DNA of 60,000 bases, from contig OU612070.1 of the NCBI GenBank assembly GCA_914767715.1, forward strand, positions 18,714,025 to 18,774,024, read 5' to 3'. A program made the translations under genes and the position numbers. The stretch is from Membranipora membranacea. Lineage: Eukaryota > Bryozoa > Gymnolaemata > Cheilostomatida > Membraniporidae. Position 1 is the stretch's first letter. Every line of letters starts with the position of its first letter. Of the stretch, positions 24,801-36,800 are shown one piece after another. The notes beneath the pieces were generated by a model. That model ran no database searches. It saw only the letters and a list, made by a program, of their open reading frames with translations, and was not told where the DNA came from.

Positions 24801-27800
24801 CACTGAAGCAAGCAATGTCTAGGATCATATTTTATAGTCTATGGTTGAAGCGCTTGACCAGCTGCGAATGCGATTGTTGTGGCATCCCATTATCTCGCAG
24901 GAGAGGAAATATAAAAATGGAATGGAACAAACTTACATCACAGCAGTTCAAGCGCTCAATGTATCAGTGTCTGAAAAATCTTTGATATGTAATATGAAAT
25001 GTATCGGTGTTTTTTTCCCAGTTCACCAATTCGCGTTATATTTCAAAAAGCATATCCAACATTTCAGTGGATTCTTATGGTGTTTTTGGAGCAAGGATCA
25101 GATAAGATCTGGAAGTCTCACACTCACCCGTGTATTAGAAGTGAAAATTGATCAAGTTGTTGAAACAGTATCTTAGCCTCATCAACTAGATCAGCGATGG
25201 GTGGGGAGTTGATTAGTGACTGAGCTATAGACTCCTGTGAGGTTCCCACTCTATCTGGAGCCAGCCTTAGTAGTATATGTACCATCCACTTTACCATCTG
25301 AGTGTGCAGCTGTACAACCTAATCAAACAAAATAAGAGTTCTGTATTAGTTTGGATGGAAGTCATGATTTGATTGTTGTGTTGATATAGTTGTTATGTTC
25401 GTTTATTATTTTTGTTATATATACGAAAACCTATATAAAAGATTGTAATATTAATAGTAAGTTTGCATTATGATCTGAAAGATAAATGGCTGCTCTACAA
25501 CTAACATAATAAATAGTAATCCAATTGCATTGAAACAGGTGTTCAATGACCCTTCAATGATCAATAGAAACTCCCTTACAAATCATAATGCAATTTATTA
25601 GAAAGCTGAAATTTGATGAGAGTTGTGTTCCCTGTGGTAAGGTTGGCACAACTCCTACTCACCTGCTCGACATATTTAGAGTCCTCGCTATCTATAGAGT
25701 TATTAGTGGTGACTCCCCACATGTGAGCCTTCCTCATCATATCATGTACATCAATCCTATCAGAGAAATGAATATATGTAAAGCTAGTTCAACAACTCGG
25801 TCAATGTACTTCCTTGCATGGAACTTAATAATGTAAATAAACATCACATTTCCCACACAGCAAGAAAGCTGTCTAGAAGGAAACTCCATAGCTGGAAATC
25901 AGTGAAAAAAATCGTCAATCATGAGATATAAATCGGTTTGCGCCATGCAATTTAATGCCAGGCGATTGGTGCCGCAAGAGTTACCAGTTCAGGTCCCGCA
26001 TGGGGAGCTTGCTGATTGTTCCAACCCCCAGCACCCATGGGTGTATCTGCCTCCTGAACGCTGGTCAGTTCACCAAATCATATACAGCTCAGGAGGCAAT
26101 GCAAAGTAGACTCACTTTTCTGCTAAGATTCCCTTTTCCTTGTTATCTTCTGTATTAACTGAGCCGATACTGCCATTACACGAGTCAAGAAGTACCACCC
26201 AATCATCTAGCTGCTCCATGAAGGTCATCCATTCCCTGCAACACACAGAATGTGTAAATTGGCACACAAATTAAATTGATTATTGTAAAATGACTGGCAA
26301 AACAGATACAAAGTTGAAAGAGTCTAGAGTGAGTTTGGCAGTAGGTGGCATAATGTGAGGAAATGGAGTCAAGTCGGATGACACAAATATAAAAAACAAG
26401 CTAATATAGACAACAAGAAAAGCAAAGGTGCGTTGCCATTGTTTTTTTAAGATGTTATGCAAAGGCCTGAAAGTGGCAAAGAGTAGGAGGAGGAGCCACA
26501 TCTATGATGTAATGAGTTTCATGTAGGAGGAGAAGGCTGCAAAATAGTAAAGGTGAGCGTTTGACATGATGACAGTGTCGAAGCAGTAGGTGTGTGCAGG
26601 TGCTCTTTTGAGCTCTACAATCAAACCGGCGACCCTATGCAGTTCCCATAATGAAAGAAAGATAGACAAAAAGTATCGAATCATAGTTCCACTGCTGGCT
26701 TCTGTTAGAAAGAGTGAAGATATAAGAATATGAGTGAACTGACTGCACAGTGAAGGTTATCTCCGCTGAATAGCTCTGCATCTCTGACAGCGGGTAGTCA
26801 CCAATATAACCTTGAGACGTGTTCCGACTTTCTATATTCAGTGCTTTAGCCTCTTGTATCTGTCCCTCCTTTCTCCACCAGTACGTTATGTCTTTACCGT
26901 CTCTTAACATACTCTTACCTTCCTTGGTATCTCTGAACTGAGTTGGACGTGGCGCTGTCAAGATGGAAGTGGTTTATGAAGTGTAAGGGAGTGGGGATAT
27001 AAGCGTGCTTTTGAGATGATTCAATGATGATTGTGGGATTGAAGTAGGAAGGTGGTGGCAAAATTATGGTGGCAGGCAGGGCGTTTAAGCTATTGTTATG
27101 AAGTGTTTGCTATGTAACTGTGTTTGCTACGGATGCAACTGGAAGCAATGAATGATGTTGGCCTTGTTGATGATACTGCTCTATTTGCAAAGGCTGATTA
27201 AACAGCCTGAAATAGAACAGAAGAGAACAAAGAACAGATAATCTAAATCAGGATTTCCTATCATGATTACCACTGAATTTCTCTGGTTTTGGTGCTTTTC
27301 TGAAGGTCTGCATTCCACCAAATTTCACCTTTCTCCGTCCGTCAGCGCTGCTGGCCACAGTGGCTGAATCACTGAAATGATACGGTCAGGTGATTAGGAG
27401 ACAGGGTGATGAGAATGCAAATGAGGCGTCTCATGATCTAAGAGGTGGCAATGTGAAGCATGAAAGGGTAATAATGGGCTCACTTATTAATCATTTATGT
27501 ATCTGCATGATACAGTCTGTGCTTTCTTTCCGCCCATACTTAGTCAATGAAGTCATGCGAAAAGTTTGGAAGAATCAGTTATACACGACATCGCTATTGC
27601 TATTAGATGAAAGGGGCAACATTTAATCAGTGATTGTATCAGCATGGACTATGGACAGTTGTAAGTTAGCGAATGAGGTAGGATAGCTGTAAATAAGTAT
27701 GTCAGATGTTAGTATAGATGCTTTGCTTTTAGTAAACTGATACTGATGATAGATGAACTAAATGATATTTATGCAAAACAATATTCAACAGACTGAGCCC

Positions 27801-30800
27801 TTTTGGGGCAAACCTGGAAAATCTCTTTAGATCACCATGAGAAGACGCTGTGGAAGCAGGATTGGTCGAACAGGCACTGCAGATTTATTCAGATTCAGTG
27901 TTAATGAAACAACAGTGAAGGCATAATTTTCACATACCCCTCATCAAAGGAGATACAGCTGTAAAGCTTTGGGTTAATTTTTTGCCGATGCAAAATATTG
28001 ATCATAATACTAGATACAGCCTTAAACTAGTACAGGTTCTTTACCTTAACCAATATTGCGGGATGCAATTTTGGTTGAGCATATGACAAAATGTTGGATG
28101 AAAATTATGGCGTGATATCATTCGGTACCTGGCAGGCGAACAAATGCAGTCAGGTACTGACTCAGTGCTACTAGTGTAGGTGAGGGAAACAGCATAACAA
28201 CATTGGGTGAACATAAGCTGGTACATAGGCACATTTCATGCCCATTTTGCATAGTTATGCACATTATGCATATCATGCGTACAGTATGCATATTATGCAC
28301 ATATTTATGCACATTATGCACATATTTGTGCATGCCATGTGCAAATTTATGCACATTAAACACAACAGTCAGGTATATAATGTATATTCTACGACCAATA
28401 CAGAGAAGTGTAGTACGGTAACATTTAGCATGCTTATAGAACTATTTTAATTAACAATAAAGAAGGTACAAGAATTTCTATAAAAGATTGCTAGCATCTG
28501 AGACCTTGCTGGGACTTTAAACTATTTTGCACATAGTAAGGTTAAATCAGAAGATTTTTGACATGATTCACTTAAAAAGCTTCAATGTGAGACAAAGTAG
28601 TTTCAAATTTTGTTTCGAAAATTCTCTCATTTCTGTGCATATCAAAGCACCCAATCAGACAGAGCAGCCATCAATTTGACTTTCTGGTTGTGGATATTTA
28701 TGAGTCCCTATGGCTCAGATGCTAACATTAAAGAATATGAACAAGAAGTAGAGGAAAAGTCAACAGAAAGCTAATTAAATCTAATACCTGCTCGGATCAT
28801 ACACTGTACCAGAGTCACTATCTGGTATATCCTCGCTGTTCATAAAGTCATCATCGTTATAATGAGTGCCAAAATATTTGTTTAAAGACTACCCAAAGAG
28901 CAAAGAAAGTTATAGTCCGGCAGTTGCTTATGATGAAGTTGTGTCAGATTCGCATGGTAAGAAAATAAATGCTCTACTTGACGTGAATTATTGATGGTGG
29001 AAAGAGTGCCTCCCATAAGAGAAGGTAACTCTGATTCTCTGCATTATGATGTCACAGGGAGGAGGAAGTGCTTGTTTCTTGTATAGCACATCTTGTTCAC
29101 TGTGCATGCAAATCTGACACAATTTTAAGTAACCGCCCGACTATAACATGCATTGGTCTTTGGGTAGTCATTAATGACGATTTTATTTGAGTTGTCTTTT
29201 ACTCAGTTGAACGCAGACTCCAAATTATGTTAGTTTAGTAATTGAATATTGAGCATGCAGTAGATATTCATTGAATAGGGACAACATCTCATTTACCTTG
29301 TAATTATCCTAATGAGATTAAATTTTGTTTATGATTGCAAGAATCGGAAAACTGAAGTGAAAAAGGACCACAGAATTTACAGTTATAAGACATTCAATGG
29401 AAATTGAAGAAAGAAAAGAAAAGATGAAATTAAATGCAGGTTCAAAGAACTTTTGATTGCTCATATCGGATTAAATCATGGATCATACGTCAAAGAAATT
29501 GAAATGATAGGAGCAAGTAAATTGACTTCATCTTCTGAATGATCGAAAATGGGTTTGTGAAAGGCAGATGTACTATTTCAAATCCTGAAATCATGCTGCT
29601 TTATTATTGAACTGTAAATCAACTGCTCTGCATGATGTACGTACCTTTGTGGGACACTTTGTCCAGCATGTATGATAGACACTAGTTTATTCTCCCAGAA
29701 TTCCCAGGCTGTATTGAGCTGTATGATATATTTAGCTACTCCGTTTTCACCTGTTACTCTGTTAGAGTACTGATTACACATCTCGCGCAGAGTCTGAAAA
29801 TATGGACAATAGAGAGGATGCAAAATCTGTCCGAGAATATGAAAGGATTCAAGATTCCGGTAAACCATCTGGTTTCCTGTTCAATATGGTACAACAAATT
29901 CTACATGTCAGGGTACATAATAATTTTAAAGGTATTGCAATAACATGACTTTGAGTGAAAAAGAAGAACATGGCTATGACCTATGGTATAAGCACAATTA
30001 GTTGCGATTTCCGTACCACAATAAATAAGTTCAATTTCTAACTTGACTGGTGTCAAGAGGTGAGATTCAACAAAGTTTCACAAAGAGTTTGGTACCTTTA
30101 ACCCGCATGGCCTACCCTAAACTTGAGTCGAGGTTGATCAACTTAAAGACTTGATCGACCATCCGACATGCTGTTCTGTTTCTGGCTTGAATTGAACTGT
30201 TAATCTAGACCACAAAGCATACAGCTTGTCGGAAAATTCCATAGACAAACCTTGTTGAGCTTGATCATGACTTTGTAATCATTTGGATACTCATTTTGAT
30301 GCCTATGTCTATTAAAGACCTCGACACCACATTCAGTCCACCCAGCAATCTCGTGCTCGATGTCATTCAGAGCATCGTTATTAGACAGGAGGAGATTACC
30401 ACTGAACTTATCCAGCTCTGTCTGCAGCAACTAGATAAAAAAAAGGAAAGGTTTGAAACAGTATTGGCAAACAATGAAACGATTTGACCTGATAATTATT
30501 GTGTTTTAACACTTTGTCTTTAGCTTGAGTGTTTTACTCCTTGCTCTGAGCATAGACCACCAAAACATGCACTTTATCTAACTACCCCATAATAACTGTC
30601 ATGCATCGTGACGGGGTTTTCTCTGATCTTTTTGGTTCCAGTCCAACAAAATGCTCATGATGTATATGGATGGGAGAGCACCACATGATGTGTAGCTGTT
30701 GTATGTTGCATGATTGTGTTATTATTCTCAACTGGGCCCTAGTTTAATAGGTGGGTTTGGGGGTCACTTCATTCGGCAGATATGATAACATAATACATGG

Positions 30801-33800
30801 TTAATTTTTTTAATTTGTATTTTGTTTATTTCAGTGTAATTGCTACGATATTAGACATACCATTTGCCACTCCTTAATCTCCTGGTAAATCTGTTTGGTT
30901 TTCTCAGCGTTTGGAGCTTTAACAAATGCACCATCTTTGCTCCTGTGGAAATAATCACATGCCTGTGAGTTGGTTTGGATACTTAAGGTACAAAGAGTAG
31001 ACTCTAACTTCACCAAGTACAACACCCTCAGAAAAGTTGTAAATGTAAGAAGTTGAAAATCTTGTGAGGCTATGGTTGTATATTAATCCCATTCCTAATT
31101 GGCGAAAATAGGATTTGCCCAAACCTAGCATATTTGAGATCTATACCACACCATCAAACAGACTAGCATCGATATGAATGCATCATACAAATAACATACA
31201 GGCTAGCAAAATCCCTACAATTTTTTCATAAAAATGGAAACATGATGAGAAAATGAAAATGTAGAAGGTTTTGAGGTATAATATCAATAACATCCTGTGT
31301 TTCATGCGATGCAATAGATATATATTTTAAAGACTACACAAAGATCTATGCTTGACGATATTCAGTTATATATTAACCAGCCATGGTAGCGCTGGCTTAC
31401 TGTTGCAATAGGAGTGAGTTTGACCCCAACTCAGGGCACAATATTTCCATGCAAATAATGGGTATGGGTAGGGTAAGGAAGTTAATTTCCCTGATAGGCA
31501 CAACTCTTACCACCATCACTATTCCAATTACCATAAGAGCTTGAAAAGTAACTGACTATGACATGCATTGATCTTTGCGTAGTAATAAAAATGTACAGTG
31601 CATATTCATGCCGGCCATCAATTATCAAGAAAAAAAGGAGGAATCTCTCAGATTAAAGCTGGAAAAATATATCCGAGATCCTAATCCCTCAAAGTCCATC
31701 AAATGTTCAATCCTAATTGAATAGATCATTTCCTATTGCAATGCAATGTACCATGACACTTGCTATAAAATTACAGTTTTCATTGCAATAGATAGTGACA
31801 GTTATTGGCAATAAAAATGAAAAAATGAGCAGCGGAAGACAACTTTGAAAGCGGACAGGGGCAAAGTGATGTCATGCATTATGTAAGTGATACTTACTTT
31901 CTCCTAGGCCTATCTCGCCTAAACACAGCAAAGATGTGTATGTTAAACTGATACGACAGACCAAAAGCCTTATTACGCAAAACTTAGTTTTGAGGATCAG
32001 TTTGAATGGGAGTTGTTGCGTCGACCAAAAAATAACCTGCTATTTCAGTGAACATTATGTCAATGTATCAAAGACTACCCAAAGACCGATACATGTTATA
32101 GTAAGGCTGTTAATTATGATAAATTTATGTCAGATTTGCATGGTAAAAAACTCAGGAGAGCATTGAATTTTTTTACCATGCAAATCTGACATATCTTTAT
32201 CATAAGTTACTGCCAGACGACAGCATGCATTGGTCTTCGGGTAGTCTTCAATGACAAATTTGTGAGCTTAGTATTTGAAATTTTATTGCTTGATGATGTG
32301 GGCAAATCTGACTCACAGACAGTTTTTCTTGAAGTCCTCTATCCAGCGGTTCACATGAGACTTAACTAGAGTCACAGCATCCTCCACTTCATCCTCAATC
32401 TGCTTCATCCTGATGTGGAATGTCTCCATCAGATCTCTCCATCTGGTAAACATCAGATGAATTTATGTACCAATGCAATACAATGCAATACCAATGCAAT
32501 TGGAAGTTTCAAGATGGTAAGTCAATTTTGAAATCAAGTACAGATGGTGAAAGCGCTCTAATGCCTAGCTCCTGATGTGACAGTGTGACGGATTGATAGC
32601 AAAACTAGGCATGCAAACAGCAACTAAGCAATAGAAATTGAGCCTAGAACTCTAATGATTCATATTGGACATTTCACTGAATTGAATTCTGGGATACTGT
32701 TTAACAGAGAGGCAGACCTTAATTATTGCATGTAGCCTAAGAATCTCCAGTACGAGTTCTATTTCACTCGCTAGGTACTAAGACTACACTGACTGTGTGA
32801 TGTCAATGTGAGTTGTAACCAATTGAATTTGAAAAACTAAACTAGATGAGGAGTTGTCTTACTTTTCCATATGGGCCTGAAGCCTTGTGAGAACCTCTGT
32901 ATCTTTATCACTGAGTAGCACGGTGAAGTGATGGGCTAATTTAGACCAAGCTTTCTCCGCTATATAGGCTCGGCGGGCCGTCACCATATCCCCTTCTTCA
33001 ACAACCTTGAAAAGAATGAGACTATCAATTTAGTGACCTGATTGTTAACAATGACAAAATTGAATATTCTACAGTGTGTGTGCAAAAGGCATTCAATTTA
33101 AAATTAACAAAATATCAAATTTGATAATCAATTTGAGCTGAAAATAAATCTCGGTACAAATCTTGACCACATATTAATCTGAGCAGAGAAATCTAGAACC
33201 AAGCAGCAGCCCAAATAACAAACAAACTTTATGGATATCATCTTCAAACAAATCCTCTGTGATGGGAGTTATCCTACCAAGTTCTAAGTGTGCATAATTC
33301 TAAAACTGGTCATTTTTTCTTCATTTTGAAGTTGTAGAGTTTGACATAGAACTGAGTTTGTTATTATTTATTTACTATTATTATTTATTTACTATTATTA
33401 TTTATTTACTATTATTATTTATTTACTATTATTATTTATTTACTATTATTATTTATTTACTATTATTATTTATTATTGATACTTAGACTTACCTTGATAC
33501 TAAGACTGTAGGTTGCGGTTGACCAGAGCTCTTTCTCAGCACTTAGAGTAGCTACTAGCTTCTCTAACCTTTGTCTCTGTAGCTCATATAAATCGTGATA
33601 TTCTCCGAGTAAACTGGCATTCTTCTGTGATTCCATCAATGCAGATCTCAGCTGAAAAAGGAATCCAAATATACAATAATATGAATATTATTAGAAAAAT
33701 ATCCTTAGGACTAAACGTATTTCAAAATGATAAAGATAGTTTTGACAGGCAAACCTGAGAGTTGCTGTGAATATCAGAAATCCATCACATCACTCATGTT

Positions 33801-36800
33801 CGAGTAGTTATTACACAATATTCATATAGTGACTTACATCCTCTTGAGCTCTCTTGGCTTGTTCTGTGACCAGCCTGTCATGCTCTTTCACTTCAGTCAA
33901 CTCACTGTAGATCAGAAATGACAAAACTTCACATATCAAAATCTTAAACTGGCGCATGGCTCATGATGTGAAAACATAGCGTGCTGCAGTAAGAATGATA
34001 CATTAACAACATTCATTAAATACATTGTCGAACAACAGCATCATGAAATGTAAAGGGAGATAAAAAGGGAGTTGTCAGGGAGACTATGCTTCTGCTGAGA
34101 ATAATAAATTAACAAGAAGACGAGAAGACGAGAAGTACGCCTAGATCTAGAATTCAGATGATCAAATTGCCTGTATACTTGTTGTTCCCACCTAACAAAT
34201 TCAGGCAATTGTGATCCAAGTATGTTTTTTAGAAATTGAGTTGCTAAAGAGGCAGACTTTTAATGCTCGATGAAGAGTTCAAGCTTAGCTAAGGCTTACC
34301 TAGTGAGAGCGACTATCTGTGCCTTAAATCTGAAGAGCTCTTCTGTTAGTCTCCTATCCAGAGCTCTCTGTGCCATCACCTCATCATGAAGTCTGTAAAT
34401 TCAATTGTTATGGGTATATAATGGAAGAGGAGGGTGAAGATAAATTAAAACAGAACATCTCTTACATATAGATTCAGGTAATGCAATGGTTGTGATGAAC
34501 TACAGAAATGAAGAAACTGTAACCAGTTGTTTGTTTTACCAACCAATTCCAAAAATGACAGAGACTGCTGCTTTTTACTGTGGTAAAATTATTTGCGCAA
34601 TTGTTCAGATATCGAATGCCTCCTAACACAATATTCAAATGCAAAATAATCATGGAAAATGAAGAAACTTTAATTTCTGCTTGGTGGGGCAAAAAACAAT
34701 TCCAGAAGGCATTTCTTTACCAGTGATCAGTACAATTATTATTACTATTATCATAAATATTTGTATTCCACATTCCTATTGAGGTATCCATGTAATTATG
34801 TTTTAACAAAAAAATGACAACTTGTTGACCTCATAACCCGACAGAAATACATGGAAAAAGAGAACTCAAAGGTCACACAGAGAAGAATTCTGACATGAAT
34901 CTTACCCTCGAATCTGTCTGGGTACTTTACTAAGTAAATCTGAATATTTCTGTCTAATTTCAGCGAGGAGTTCTCCCCTCTCGGAACATTCCACTGTCGA
35001 CTGTCTGATTAACTCGTGGAATATTATATTGTAGATTTTCTGTTCCTTCTTAATCAACTCTATCAAGTTGTGCATCTACAAACAAGTAGTAAACACAAGT
35101 TTATTGCCGCCACATTGACTTCAAATTCACTCTAAATACCAAAATGGAATAGCCCAATCTTTGGGCTAGGTGAGCCAAACAGATCTGATTCAAATATTCA
35201 CATGGAAACGGTTATTATAATTAAACCATGAAACCTTTTTGTTGTTCTTTGGACATAATTACATAATTAAAAGAATTGTCCATATATATGTCACACGTGT
35301 ATAGCTTGTTCTCATAACAGTAATTTGCTGCAATGGGTATGTTTACAAACCTGCGTTGGGCCAACAGATTCAAGAGAATCATCATTGACTCCAGCTTTCT
35401 CCATCATCTCATCCATAACCTCTCTCAGTCTCATCACCTCATACCGACTTGTGGGCTTCCTGAGATAAGAAAATCAGCGACAAATCAAATTTTAGCTTTG
35501 ATTAGAAAGGAGTTATGCTTCCATTGTGTGAGTGAAGATAACCGCTCATTAGCATCAACTATCTGTATTATTTGGTAGGGCTGTTCGAATGTGTTCCAAG
35601 CTCTTCAGCTTAAACTATACAACTAAAATTATGTGGATCAAATTTTGCTTTAAAATAACATAGGTTCAATGCTGCGCAAAGGGACTGGAATATAACGCTT
35701 AAAATCAAGGTATTACTGACGACTGACAACGGACTTTGCAGCAAAATTTTAGCAAATATATTTTCCAATTATCATCGAACGTGAGGATAAATGATTTAGG
35801 TATTTCATCGCTTAATTGTCATTTAATGTTCTTGAAAGAAGGCAGTAAATAATTCCTGGCAGTTAGGACGTTTCAAGTTGATATACAGCCCTGGAGTCTA
35901 CCTCTACAGTTACATAGAATACTTACATGGAAGGGAAGACTGTGAGATGAGCCTCGTGGTCTTCAGGTTGTGTTGTGTATTCGCTGAAAGTAAAAAGTTG
36001 TTCAACACATTCAAATTATGCAATACTTTACATATATTTACAAATGTTACTTTATTTTTATCAGCATCATGTATCATTTAAATCGCGAAAGTTTTGCTGC
36101 ATCGAATGAAAAGAAAAAAATTACAACCAAATCAGCACCCAGTGGTGTAAACAAGTTCACATTTACAGCTATCACTTTCTTGAATTAAGAGAAATGATTT
36201 GATTGAATGGTAAAAGCCTGGCACTTGAGATGTAAGAAATATCATCAATACATAATATGAGGAACAAGTTAGATTTCGGAGTGAGTGAAAGGAGAGAAGG
36301 GATCAGGTTTGATGACTTACTTATCAATGAACCGTATATTCTTAGCTCCTTTTTGAATGGCAAGTTTGTGAAACTTCTTCACACTGGATTTTAAAATACA
36401 GGGAGAAAGAGTAAAGAGAGTGAAGAAAAGAGTCAAGGAAGATGAGAATAAACAGGAGAAAAAGAGAATTAGGCAAGAGAATTGAGGATGAACTTAGAGA
36501 TTTGGCATGAAGAAGCAGTTTAGCGGTAAAAGAACGTAAATGTTGTACTGCGAGCTTACAGGGAATGCAGATAAGTGACCAGATGAAAACTTCAAAATGC
36601 CCTAACAAAAGATGTCTTAGTAGCTCAAAGCAAAGCTAACTTAATCAGATATGCTATTTTGCTTATCCTGTACAATATAGATGAGGTTTGACAGCCGTTA
36701 AATCATTTCAATACAAACAGATATTGAGGCCTTAGAGAATGAGCATTCAAGGTGTGGGAGCAAAGCTAGATGTTACAATATATTTGCATACTCGGCATTT

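Noticed and set aside
28203-28450. Overlapping His/Met/Cys-rich open frames on both strands
   Set aside because: Produced by the ATGCACAT repeat array, not genes.
31390-31450. B-box-like GAGTTTGACCCCAACTC on + strand
   Set aside because: Same problem: an isolated box with no tRNA-like head.
33361-33476. CRISPR-like regular array
   Set aside because: Units are contiguous with no spacers; it is a eukaryotic minisatellite.
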